Origin: Maribacter arcticus
GTDB taxonomy: Bacteria > Bacteroidota > Bacteroidia > Flavobacteriales > Flavobacteriaceae
DNA: 64,000 bases
Reading direction: 5' to 3'
Assembly (NCBI RefSeq): GCF_900167935.1
Contig: NZ_FUYL01000011.1
Coordinates: forward strand, 62,001-126,000
A program made the translations under genes and the position numbers. Shown here piece after piece: positions 1 to 8,922 of the stretch. The number at the start of each line of letters is the position of its first letter. The stretch's first letter is position 1. The notes below the pieces were generated by a model, which searched no databases, was not told the origin of the DNA, and saw nothing but the letters and a program-made list of their open reading frames with translations.

Positions 1-361
1 TAGGATATGTAGTACCTTTTTGAATAGCGAGTACATTAACTACTTCTACATCTTTTACAATACGATCATTAGCTCCTTTCTTTATCAAATCTTTTTGATA
101 GATAACATTTAAACAACCATTGCAAGCACTTGATGTTTTTTCAAATTCACTTTTAATCCATCTTCTTGCGGCTCCAATACCTCTTGTTTGAGAAACGGTA
201 TCGCTTAAGGTATGTCTAGTACCAAAATTGGTCAGTTTTGTAATATCATTTTCAATACGCTCTGCTGAAACGGCATTGATAATGTCATAAATACGTTGGT
301 CGGTTTGGGCAGACATAACAAACGATGAGGTCAGAAGACCAATAAGTAGTAATTTTTTCAT
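1..361 (-). CDS. M28-type metallopeptidase, N-terminal part (runs off the left edge)
   Basis: Only the first 120 residues are present; the gene continues past base 1. It opens MKKLLLIGLLTSSFVMSAQ, a clear Sec signal peptide ending in an SAQ cleavage site, so the product is exported. The following stretch (DQRIYDIINAVSAERIENDI, then LTNFGTRHT) matches the usual start of flavobacterial M28 aminopeptidases, where this segment precedes a zinc-binding catalytic domain. That domain is outside the window, so no metal ligands can be checked. The ATG at 361 is supported by the signal peptide. Family call is from N-terminal resemblance only. Confidence 0.6.
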   Translation of the reverse strand, partial: MKKLLLIGLLTSSFVMSAQTDQRIYDIINAVSAERIENDITKLTNFGTRHTLSDTVSQTRGIGAARRWIKSEFEKTSSACNGCLNVIYQKDLIKKGANDRIVKDVEVVNVLAIQKGTTYP

Positions 362-558
362 TTCAATTTGGTTTATAATTTTAAAATGGTAATTAGTGTG
401 AAGTCCACTAAATGGACGAAAACTTTATTTTTTAGTCTTGTATGATTTTTAGAGGTATTAAACCTACAAAAACAAAAATCGTGAAATGAATTTTATAGTA
501 CAATAAATACATCATATTTTCTCATTGATTTTGGTTGCAGCAAAGTCGATGGCATGAA

Positions 559-1728
559 TTATCTCACCTTCTTATCCATTAGGTTATAAACTCCCAGAAT
601 TGGACCTATGGCCAAGGGAATAAACAATAGATAAATAGGGATGATATTTTGAAGCAATCCTAGGAGTTGGATACTTAAAATTGTAATTGCAAAACCAATA
701 CAGTTGACCAGTGTTAGTGCTGTTCCTTTTAATTCGGGTGTAACGGAAGAAGCAACGAGATTAGAGAATTGGGGTGAATCAGCGGTAACAGCAATTCCCC
801 ATAAACACCATCCTAATAAAAAAATAGGTGCAGGCGATGATAAAAGAAGAGGGGAGGCTACGCAAAGTAACCCAGATACCGATAATGCAATCATCGCTAC
901 TTTTTTGCTACCTATTTTTTGTGAAACCATTCCGCCAAATGCACATGAAGCTCCACCAAGGGCAATTATAATTCCTGTCCATAACGGTATAGAAATTTCA
1001 CCCCCTGTTTGCCTATTAAACCAAAAGATAGCAACTGGGGTAAATGCCCAAAAGGCATATAATTCCCACATGTGTCCGAAATAACCAAAGGCTGCTTTTC
1101 TGAACTCAGAATTTTTAAAAAGTTTAGGCCCTGCATCTAACTTTAAAGAAGGGCTTACTACTCTGTATGGTCCATTAGGAACTAAAACAAACAAGAGCAA
1201 ACCTCCAATTGCCGTAATACTCGAAGTTATTTTTATAACACTATCAGGATGACTACCCCAAGAGGTTCCATTAATTAAAAAAGGAAAAGCAGTACCTAAA
1301 ACTAAAGCGCCCACCAAAAAACCCAATGCTTTACCCAATCCTTTTTCGTAGTAATCAGCAGCTATTTTCATTCCTACGGGATAAATGCCGGCAAGAAAAA
1401 AACCAGTACTAAATCGCGCAAGCATAAGTCCGAAAACACTAAGATTAGGTAAGATTAGAAATAGGTTAGATAGCGATGCTAAAAATGCGCAAAGCATGAA
1501 TACCCGAGATGGAGAAAATCTGTCGGCAATCATTAATATACCGAATAGTAAGGTGCCGATAATGAAACCAAACTGAACCGAGGATAATACATAGCCAATT
1601 ATCTCTGCACCAAAGTCTAGCTTTTTTGTTAACGATTCTAAAATCGCATTACCTGCAAACCAGGTCGATGTGCAGGCAAATTGAGAAAGTATTATTATAG
1701 GAAGAATATGAGATTTTTGCTTCACCAT
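559..1728 (-). CDS. MFS transporter, 12-TM type
   Basis: A 389-residue, almost entirely hydrophobic protein with about twelve predicted membrane helices. It belongs to the major facilitator superfamily: loop 2-3 carries a G-x-L-x-D-R-like motif (LFGILMIADRFSP, about residues 60-72), and a matching repeat follows in the second half (GGMVSQKIGSKKVAM). Such proteins act as inner-membrane secondary transporters. The substrate cannot be read from sequence. The ATG at 1728 lies one base past the stop of the upstream propeller/NTF2 gene, so the two are almost certainly co-transcribed with the trehalose synthase gene, but this is not proof of sugar transport. Confidence 0.8.
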   Translation of the reverse strand: MVKQKSHILPIIILSQFACTSTWFAGNAILESLTKKLDFGAEIIGYVLSSVQFGFIIGTLLFGILMIADRFSPSRVFMLCAFLASLSNLFLILPNLSVFGLMLARFSTGFFLAGIYPVGMKIAADYYEKGLGKALGFLVGALVLGTAFPFLINGTSWGSHPDSVIKITSSITAIGGLLLFVLVPNGPYRVVSPSLKLDAGPKLFKNSEFRKAAFGYFGHMWELYAFWAFTPVAIFWFNRQTGGEISIPLWTGIIIALGGASCAFGGMVSQKIGSKKVAMIALSVSGLLCVASPLLLSSPAPIFLLGWCLWGIAVTADSPQFSNLVASSVTPELKGTALTLVNCIGFAITILSIQLLGLLQNIIPIYLLFIPLAIGPILGVYNLMDKKVR

Positions 1729-1729
1729 A

Positions 1730-3253
1730 TCAATTTATGAAGGTGACTTTGGCTATTTTCCCATTCTCTACTTCATAAATACCCACAGCACTATATGAAT
1801 TTCCGTTGGCAGTTATATATTCCTCATCAATAACTTTATTACCTATAACAATTCTATTTTTTACTACACAATTTAAATCGATGGTTGATTCAAAATAATC
1901 TGTATAACTATTTCTCATTTTATCAATTCCATCTGTTCTTAATTCACCCGATGATCGATATATTTTTACATCTTCTGCATAAAGATTTAAGAATGCATTA
2001 ATATCTCTAGCATTATAAGCATCAAGTTGTCTTTGAACTATAACTTCTGGGTCAGTAGTTGTTTCTGAATCTCTTATGAAAGACATACTTTTTATAAGTC
2101 CGTCAGTTTCATAAACCGCAACCTGTTGGTTTTGCTTTCCATCTATGGTAACGACCTCTTGATCAATAACGGTAGATCCGATAAGTATTCTTGAGGCTAC
2201 TTTAACTTCTATAGAGGGTGTTTTTTTGTAGAAAGCCTCATAATTCTCTTTCAATTTTTTTCTTCCTATGTACAAGGTGTCCTTTAGAAAGTTTTTGACC
2301 ACTACATCTTCAGAAAAGCATGCAGCAAATGCTTCCAAATCTCGTGCGTTGAATGTTTCTACTTGTTTTTCAATAATTTTATCAGGTGAATCTTTAGAAA
2401 CGAAGGTTAAGTAATTGCCATTTGGACTAATTGCCAACCTAGTTATTCCAAGTACTTCCTTTTCTTTAAATTCAAATAATGGTTTCCATTCTTTGTCCCT
2501 TGATGGATTGAATGATATTATAAATTTATCATAAGCGGTTATTAAATTTCCATTTTTGGTCCAACATACGTCTTCAGAAGTATCAATTAAAGGTATAATT
2601 GCTTTTATTTCCAATAATAATGGATTTAACGAATTTACAATCGTTGAGTCACCGGCTTTAGAAATATAACTTATCAGATTACTATTAGGGATTTTATGTA
2701 ACGCCCTACCGACATTTTTCTGAACAGTATAATTGGTTTTGTCTTTTAGATTAGAAACTACCAAATCCATACGATTTTCTATTAATACTGTACTTACGAT
2801 AATATCATTTGAATACCATACATGATAACCTACTTTTAAATCATTTAATAACACACTTGATTTACCAGTCTTTAAATCATACTCATATAGGCGTTGCAGC
2901 CCATAATCATCTAATCGAATAGCAGAAATCGCGTCCTTTACAGGAATTTTCAACGGGGAATATTCACTTCCTTTAGGTGTATTGGTTATCCATTTTGAGG
3001 TACCGTCTTTAATCGTATAAAGAACAATATCCGTTTGCTTATTTCTTGTTGAAGAAAAAAGAATCTTATCATTATCGAAGAATGAAGGCTGGTTATCGTA
3101 GCCTTCATTGTTAGAGATATTGATTATGGAGTCAATTCTTAACGAATCATTTTCCTGTTTTAGTTCTGCTAAGTATACTTCTGAACTCTGTTGAGTGAAA
3201 ACATTTAGATAGCAAAAGACACTTAAGAGAATAGTAAAATAATTCTGTTTCAT
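1730..3253 (-). CDS. Exported beta-propeller protein fused to two NTF2/SnoaL-like domains
   Basis: The start is taken at the ATG at 3253, which gives a signal peptide (MKQNYFTILLSVFCYLNVFTQQ); a longer frame from 3295 would overlap the upstream gene and add an unlikely leader. Residues about 35-300 look like TolB/PD40 propeller blades (for example DNQPSFFDNDKILFSSTR, and SPNGNYLTFVSK near the end). Two tandem NTF2-like domains follow, each opening with a related helix: VETFNARDLEAFAACFSED and RQLDAYNARDINAFLNLYAED. NTF2-like domains bind small ligands or act as enzymes, so the function is open. The gene sits between the trehalose synthase gene (25-bp gap) and the MFS gene (no gap), consistent with one operon. 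Confidence 0.7.
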   Translation of the reverse strand: MKQNYFTILLSVFCYLNVFTQQSSEVYLAELKQENDSLRIDSIINISNNEGYDNQPSFFDNDKILFSSTRNKQTDIVLYTIKDGTSKWITNTPKGSEYSPLKIPVKDAISAIRLDDYGLQRLYEYDLKTGKSSVLLNDLKVGYHVWYSNDIIVSTVLIENRMDLVVSNLKDKTNYTVQKNVGRALHKIPNSNLISYISKAGDSTIVNSLNPLLLEIKAIIPLIDTSEDVCWTKNGNLITAYDKFIISFNPSRDKEWKPLFEFKEKEVLGITRLAISPNGNYLTFVSKDSPDKIIEKQVETFNARDLEAFAACFSEDVVVKNFLKDTLYIGRKKLKENYEAFYKKTPSIEVKVASRILIGSTVIDQEVVTIDGKQNQQVAVYETDGLIKSMSFIRDSETTTDPEVIVQRQLDAYNARDINAFLNLYAEDVKIYRSSGELRTDGIDKMRNSYTDYFESTIDLNCVVKNRIVIGNKVIDEEYITANGNSYSAVGIYEVENGKIAKVTFIN

Positions 3254-3278
3254 TACTAATTGTTTATTACAAATGGAA

Positions 3279-5492
3279 CTAGCGTTTTTCGGCAAAACGT
3301 TTTAAAATTGAACGAACATTTTTAGTGTTATCTACAAAATATTTCGCTTGTGTTTTCTGTCGACCAACCTTTATGGTGACAGAGTCTTCAGGTAATTCTT
3401 GAAACATAAATTCATCAGTCCAATCATCTCCTATAGCAAAAACAAAATCATAATTATGTTCGCTATAAACCCGCATAGAAGCACGACCTTTATTGACATT
3501 GCTGCTCTTAATTTCCATCACTTTATTACCATTTAAAACACTTAGGTCATCATTGGCGATTAGACTGGTAAGTACGGTATTTAGTTCTACAGCTCTCTTC
3601 TGTCCGAAATCGGGATCTGTTTTTCTGTAATGCCATGCGAGAGAATAGTTTTTTTCTTCAATAAAACTACCTGGTGTGCGATCTACAAAAGATTCAAGAA
3701 CAGGTAATATTTTTTCCATCCAATCTTTCTTTACATTTTCGAGCATTCTAAACTCTTCACCACCTTGGGAAATCCATACACCATGTTCTACAATCATGTT
3801 GTATTTTTTAGGCAAGAACCATTTTGTAAATGTTTCTTTATCTCGACCACTAATTAAATACATATCAGTGTTTTCTTGCGATGATATTTCATCTAAAAGT
3901 TTATATAATTCTTCATCTGGCGATGCTTTTTGAGGGTCATTATGAAAACCTGCAAGCGTACCATCATAATCTAAAAATACCAATCTTCTTTTAGCTTTCT
4001 TATAATCGGTCATAACTGTATTCATTAAGTCTACCGATAATCGCTTTGTTTGGTTTGTCTGGTCTTTTTCTTTTTGATTAATTAAAGAATTCATGAAGTC
4101 ATTAGCCCATTTTTCAACGTTATAGCGTTCCAATCTTTTTTGTAATAGGGTATTTCGTGCTATTTGTTCTTCCTTCGGCATATTAATAGCTTCATTTAGA
4201 GAATCTGCTATTTGCTCAAAATTATTAGGATTTATAAGAAGAGATTCATTCATTTCATTTGCAGAACCTGCCATTTCACTTAAAATCAAAACACCAGTTT
4301 TATCGGTCCTTGTAGCAATGTATTCTTTGGCTACTAAATTCATTCCATCACGTATTGGGGTTAACCAAGCAATATCAGAAGATGTGTAAAGGTCTATTAG
4401 ATTCTCGAATGGCATGGATCTATAGAAATACCAAATAGGTGTCCAACTTACTGTAGATAGCTCTCCATTGATACGGCCTACTAATTCATCAATCTCTCTT
4501 TTCAATAATTGATACTGAGGTACGTTTGATCTAGACGGTACAGCAAGGATAATTAAACGAACCTTTTCCTTATAATGAGGGTATTTATTAAGGAAGTACT
4601 CAAAGGCTTTAAGGCGTTTAGCAATTCCTTTTGTATAATCTAACCGGTCAATGGATAAAAAGAATTTTGCATCCGGAGCAGATTTTTTATGCGTATCCAA
4701 TCGTTTTTGTAACTCAGATTTTTGGTCTTCGCTTCGTTGTGAATGCTCTTTTGCAGCATCACTAAATTTTTTATAATCGATTCCCATAGGGAAAGAATCC
4801 ACTTTAATTACTCTCTCGTCTAAATAAATATCATTGAAACTCACCTCTAAACCTAGTAACCTGCGTACAGAACTAAGAAAATGACGCTCATAGTCATACG
4901 TGTGAAATCCTATTAAATCAGAGCCTAGAAGCCCTAAAAGAACTTCTTTACGCCAAGGTAGTGTTCTAAATATCTCGTATGATGGAAAAGGAATGTGCAA
5001 AAAGAAACCTATAGAAATATCTGGTCGTTCGGCACGTACCATTTGTGGCACCAACATTAACTGATAATCATGTATCCATATGGTATCATCATTATCCGCT
5101 TTTTCTAAAATAGCATCTGCAAATTTTTGATTTACAGCTTTATAGATTTCCCAACTTTCTAGTTCAAATTCAGAATATTCTAAAAAGTAGTGGAATAAGG
5201 GCCAAATGGTTCTATTACTGAATCCATAATAAAATCCATCAACTTCCTTTTCAGTTAAATTAACCTTAGAAGAACCATGTTCTGCTAAAGCACTATCTAT
5301 TTTAGAAGTTAATTCTACAGGAATTTCTTCGTCTGTTAGTCCGCTCCAACCAATCCATAGGCTATCACCACCCGAATGCACAGATTTCATTCCGGTTGCC
5401 AAACCACCTACACTAGGCACCGCAGTAATGCCGCCATTGCTAATTTGCAATTGTACGGGTAGTCTATTTGAGATTATGATAGTTTTAGCCAT
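3279..5492 (-). CDS. otsAB: Bifunctional trehalose-6-phosphate synthase/phosphatase
   Basis: 737 residues in two enzymes. Residues 1 to about 470 are a GT20 trehalose-6-phosphate synthase (opens AKTIIISNRLPVQ, with VGGLATGM, IWIHDYQLMLVP, HIPFPSYEIFRTLPWR and LSIDRLDYTKGI), which joins UDP- or other NDP-glucose to glucose-6-phosphate. Residues about 500-737 are a HAD-type trehalose-6-phosphate phosphatase with the nucleophile motif DYDGT near residue 507 and the metal motif GDDWTDE near residue 690. Both active sites look intact, so the protein should make free trehalose in the cytoplasm, as an osmolyte or stress protectant. First gene of a minus-strand operon, divergent from the GH15 gene across 103 bp. 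Confidence 0.93.
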   Translation of the reverse strand: MAKTIIISNRLPVQLQISNGGITAVPSVGGLATGMKSVHSGGDSLWIGWSGLTDEEIPVELTSKIDSALAEHGSSKVNLTEKEVDGFYYGFSNRTIWPLFHYFLEYSEFELESWEIYKAVNQKFADAILEKADNDDTIWIHDYQLMLVPQMVRAERPDISIGFFLHIPFPSYEIFRTLPWRKEVLLGLLGSDLIGFHTYDYERHFLSSVRRLLGLEVSFNDIYLDERVIKVDSFPMGIDYKKFSDAAKEHSQRSEDQKSELQKRLDTHKKSAPDAKFFLSIDRLDYTKGIAKRLKAFEYFLNKYPHYKEKVRLIILAVPSRSNVPQYQLLKREIDELVGRINGELSTVSWTPIWYFYRSMPFENLIDLYTSSDIAWLTPIRDGMNLVAKEYIATRTDKTGVLILSEMAGSANEMNESLLINPNNFEQIADSLNEAINMPKEEQIARNTLLQKRLERYNVEKWANDFMNSLINQKEKDQTNQTKRLSVDLMNTVMTDYKKAKRRLVFLDYDGTLAGFHNDPQKASPDEELYKLLDEISSQENTDMYLISGRDKETFTKWFLPKKYNMIVEHGVWISQGGEEFRMLENVKKDWMEKILPVLESFVDRTPGSFIEEKNYSLAWHYRKTDPDFGQKRAVELNTVLTSLIANDDLSVLNGNKVMEIKSSNVNKGRASMRVYSEHNYDFVFAIGDDWTDEFMFQELPEDSVTIKVGRQKTQAKYFVDNTKNVRSILKRFAEKR

Positions 5493-5595
5493 AAAAGAGA
5501 TTTTTTTGCTTCTTCTTGATATTTATTTCTCTAAATTTCGGGAAAAAGGAGGCCAATAGCAATTCAAACCTCATATGAATTAAGATTTTTATTGA

Positions 5596-7398
5596 ATGGA
5601 TAATTTAGACTACGGAATAATAGGAAATTGTAGAAGTGCGGCGTTAGTATCGAAGACAGGTAGTATCGATTGGTGTTGTTTACCAGAATTTGATAGTCCG
5701 TCTGTTTTTGCAAAATTGTTGGATGAAGAAATAGGAGGGAGTTTTGAAATTCATGTCGATGCTACGTATAGCATATCCCAAAAATATGAGCCTTTTACTA
5801 ATATTTTAATTACCTCGTTTAAATCGGGAGAAAATCATTTTGAAATCCATGATTTTATGCCGCGGTTTAGAAAGGAAGGAAATGCCTATCATGCACCTCC
5901 AGAATTAATAAGATATTTCAAACATATATCTGGCGCTCCGAAATTTTCAGTTTTATATGACCCAAAGCTTGAATACGCAATTGGTAAAACTGAATCTTTT
6001 ATAAAAAAAGATTTTATAGCAAGTCTTACTCATGACGTAAAATTTGATACTATTTTTCTTTACACATCTTTCGACAAAGAAACTATTGTAAATAATAAGG
6101 ATATTCAGCTAAATGAAGATGGGTATATTTTAGTAGGTTATAATGAAAAGTTATTATTGCCTACCACAGATAGAGCTTATCTTGATTTACAGAATACAAA
6201 AGTGTATTGGTTAAACTGGTCAAATTTAACACCAACCTATAAAAAGTTTAATGAAGAAATATCAAGAAGCGCCTTAACGCTTAAACTGCTCAGTTATGAC
6301 AAAACAGGTGCTGTTTTAGCAGCAGCAACAACCTCATTACCTGAAACTATTGGTGAAGTGCGTAACTGGGATTATCGCTTTTGTTGGATTCGTGATGCCT
6401 CTATGGTTATCAAGGTTGTTTCAGAATTAGGGCATAAAAATGTAGCAAGGCGCTATTTACAGTTCATTATTGATTTAATACCTGATAAGGCAGAAAAACT
6501 GCAAATCATGTACGGTATCAATAAAGAAAAAAAGTTGACCGAAGAGACCTTAGATCACCTTGCAGGTTACAAAGGTTCGAAACCTGTTCGCGTCGGTAAT
6601 GCCGCTTATCATCAAAAGCAGAATGATATTTATGGTATTTTGATGGATGTTATTTATGAGCAAATGATGAAGTTTAGCATCGATATAGATAATGGTGAAG
6701 ACCTATGGGCGATAACCAAAGGTATTGTCTGGATTGTGAGTAATAACTGGAAAGATGCAGATAAGGGTATTTGGGAGTTCAGAACAGAAGATAGGCATTT
6801 TACATTCTCTAAAGTTTTGTGTTGGACTGCCTTGGATAGAGCTATCAAAGTTGCAGAAATGCTAGGCAAAAAACATAAAATCGAAAAATGGGAACCTATT
6901 CGTGCTGAAATTTGGCAAGATATTTATGACAATGCCTGGAATGAAGAAGTAGGAGCCTATACCCAATCGTATGGTTCAAAAGAGTTGGATGCCTCTGTCT
7001 TGTTAATGGAATCTTATGGATGCGTAAATGCTAAAGAGGAACGTTATGTCAGTACCGTACATGCAATTGGTAAGGAACTAAGTAATGATGGATTGTTATA
7101 TCGCTATAAGAATGAAGATGATTTTGGTTTGCCATCATCCTCGTTTACCGTTTGTACATTTTGGTATATAAACAGCTTGTTTAAAATTGGTGAACATGCA
7201 AAAGCATTGGAATATTTTGAGCGACTATTAGGGTATAGTAATCATTTAGGTCTGTTTAGTGAAGATATTGATTTTAAGACAAAAAGGCTGCTAGGAAACT
7301 TCCCTCAGGCCTATTCACATTTAGCATTGATTGAGTGTGCAATCAACTTTTCTAAAAAAGAAAGTGAAGATGAAATGTTGGAATCATTAAGGGACTAA
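5596..7398 (+). CDS. Glycoside hydrolase family 15 protein (trehalase or glucoamylase type)
   Basis: 600 residues with no signal peptide, so cytoplasmic. The N-terminus (DYGIIGNCRSAALVSKTGSI, then DWCCLPEFDSPSVFAKLLD) is the typical beta-sandwich entry of bacterial GH15 proteins. The (alpha/alpha)6 barrel carries the substrate-binding motif RNWDYRFCWIRDA (about 255-267) and the C-terminal signature GLFSEDID...LLGNFPQAYSHLAL (about 551-576), which includes a catalytic Glu. Some GH15 members, such as those known from actinobacteria, are trehalases; others cut alpha-glucans. Placement divergent from otsAB favours trehalose turnover, but substrate choice is inference. The 3' end overlaps the convergent decarboxylase gene by 4 bp. 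Confidence 0.85.
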   Translation: MDNLDYGIIGNCRSAALVSKTGSIDWCCLPEFDSPSVFAKLLDEEIGGSFEIHVDATYSISQKYEPFTNILITSFKSGENHFEIHDFMPRFRKEGNAYHAPPELIRYFKHISGAPKFSVLYDPKLEYAIGKTESFIKKDFIASLTHDVKFDTIFLYTSFDKETIVNNKDIQLNEDGYILVGYNEKLLLPTTDRAYLDLQNTKVYWLNWSNLTPTYKKFNEEISRSALTLKLLSYDKTGAVLAAATTSLPETIGEVRNWDYRFCWIRDASMVIKVVSELGHKNVARRYLQFIIDLIPDKAEKLQIMYGINKEKKLTEETLDHLAGYKGSKPVRVGNAAYHQKQNDIYGILMDVIYEQMMKFSIDIDNGEDLWAITKGIVWIVSNNWKDADKGIWEFRTEDRHFTFSKVLCWTALDRAIKVAEMLGKKHKIEKWEPIRAEIWQDIYDNAWNEEVGAYTQSYGSKELDASVLLMESYGCVNAKEERYVSTVHAIGKELSNDGLLYRYKNEDDFGLPSSSFTVCTFWYINSLFKIGEHAKALEYFERLLGYSNHLGLFSEDIDFKTKRLLGNFPQAYSHLALIECAINFSKKESEDEMLESLRD

Positions 7399-8822
7399 AT
7401 TCTACTAATTAGATGTTTAATCTTCTCAATAAGTGATTTAAAATGTTGAGCGGTCGTAAAGGGATTCATGACAGTAATACGCAAGTAATGAATACCTTTT
7501 AATTTCGTTTGTACAATATAAAATTCGCCATCTCCCAAAAGAGCTTGGCGAATTTTTACATTTAATTCGTTGAGGTTTTCAGTATTCAAACCAGGTTCGA
7601 AATATCTAAAACAAACAATATTGGACATAGGCTGCAGCGCCAACTCAAAATTTGGTTCCTCTTCTATAAGCTTGGCGAAGTTCGCGCCCATATCATATAG
7701 TTGAGTCACATTTGCATCAAAGACCTCTTCACCATATAGTTTTAACAAAGTAAACCAATGAATACTCATCATGTTTTTAGTACATTCAAAAGTTCGCTTG
7801 CCAGAGTTATACCAATCTTCATGTTCAGAATCTGACAGTAAATAATCGGCTTTTTGGCTAAATGTTGCCTTAGCGTTTACTTCATTCTTAAATAGTAAAG
7901 CTGTAGTTAGTGCAGGCATCATCATCATCTTATGTCCGTCAATAACCACTGAATCGGCTCTTTCAATACCTTTTAAAGTATGTCGATACTTTTTGGAAAA
8001 AATTCCAGCACCTCCATGGGCTCCATCCACATGAAACCAAATTTTTTGTTTTTCCGCAAATGTGCCAATAACTTCTAAATCGTCGAAAATTCCTGTTGCT
8101 GTTGAAGGGGCGCTACCGACAATAGCAAATATCTCAATTCCCTTTTCTTTCGCTTCATTAAATTTTAACTCTAATAATTCGGTGTCCATTCTAAATTTGT
8201 TGGTAACGGGCACTTTAATAATCCCTTGATCACCTAATCCCATTATTCTAGCTGCACGATCTACGCAGTAATGTGCTTCTTCGCTAACCATTATTCCTAA
8301 TTGGTTTTGTGTTCCTTTATTCCAAATATCAACTTTGGTAATGGCCTTTCGTGCACTTAATAATGCGGTTAAATTAGCTAAAGTTCCACCCGAGGTTAAG
8401 AAACCACTAGAATTGGCATCATAGCCAATTTTATTACAAATGATTTCTATGACAATACGCTCAATAGCGTTTGATGCCATACCCATTTCATAAACAGCTG
8501 TTCCGTTGTTTAATAATGAACTAATTAAAGAGGTAAGTGCAGTAATTGGAGCAGGTGGACTTACTTGATGACCTAGGTAATTAGGATGATGAATATAGGT
8601 GGTGCGTTTCGTTATTTCTTGAAACAAATCTTTTTCATTACCATGAACTAAGAAATCTTTCCAAAATTTTAACTCTTGCTCTGGTTCGTTCCAATTGATT
8701 GCGTTTCGTGAATTAGCATTTATCTTATCCTCCAAATGAGAGGTCAATTGATCTATTAATAAATGACCCTTTTTATTAAAATCGGATACTTGATAAACCT
8801 TTTGAAGTATTTCTTTATTCAT
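7395..8822 (-). CDS. PLP-dependent amino-acid decarboxylase, group II
   Basis: 475 residues of the group II pyridoxal-phosphate decarboxylase family (DOPA, tryptophan, glutamate, diaminobutyrate decarboxylases). The cofactor lysine lies in VVIDGHKMMMMP at about residue 297; upstream are FLTSGGTLANLTALL (phosphate contact), EAHYCVDRAARIMG (His stacking on PLP) and WFHVDGAHGG (Asp to the pyridine nitrogen). It should release CO2 from an amino acid to give an amine. Substrate cannot be assigned; the resemblance is nearest to L-2,4-diaminobutyrate or aromatic amino-acid decarboxylases. It is transcribed alone, with the beta-oxidation operon terminator just upstream of its start. Confidence 0.87.
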   Translation of the reverse strand: MNKEILQKVYQVSDFNKKGHLLIDQLTSHLEDKINANSRNAINWNEPEQELKFWKDFLVHGNEKDLFQEITKRTTYIHHPNYLGHQVSPPAPITALTSLISSLLNNGTAVYEMGMASNAIERIVIEIICNKIGYDANSSGFLTSGGTLANLTALLSARKAITKVDIWNKGTQNQLGIMVSEEAHYCVDRAARIMGLGDQGIIKVPVTNKFRMDTELLELKFNEAKEKGIEIFAIVGSAPSTATGIFDDLEVIGTFAEKQKIWFHVDGAHGGAGIFSKKYRHTLKGIERADSVVIDGHKMMMMPALTTALLFKNEVNAKATFSQKADYLLSDSEHEDWYNSGKRTFECTKNMMSIHWFTLLKLYGEEVFDANVTQLYDMGANFAKLIEEEPNFELALQPMSNIVCFRYFEPGLNTENLNELNVKIRQALLGDGEFYIVQTKLKGIHYLRITVMNPFTTAQHFKSLIEKIKHLISRI

Positions 8823-8862
8823 GGTTTAAAATTAGTTGCTATAGCAATGTTTACCAAATAAA

Positions 8863-8886
8863 AAACCGCCCTTATTAGGGCGGTTT
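8863..8886 (-). terminator. Rho-independent terminator of the fad operon
   Basis: Perfect 10-bp stem AAACCGCCCT/AGGGCGGTTT with a TATT loop. On the minus strand it is followed by a run of T, which fits termination after the acyl-CoA dehydrogenase gene that ends 37 bp away. It also separates that operon from the decarboxylase gene. Confidence 0.85.
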
Positions 8887-8922
8887 AAATTCAATTTACC
8901 AAACAACAAAAGGTAATCTGAA

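Noticed and set aside
704-1084. A 126-codon plus-strand frame opposite the MFS transporter
   Set aside because: The minus strand encodes a clear twelve-helix transporter; the antisense product has low complexity and no recognisable motif.
1730-3253. The propeller/NTF2 gene as two genes joined by error
   Set aside because: The frame is continuous through the junction with no overlapping alternative start or stop; a fusion is the simpler reading, although it is flagged as a test in the findings.
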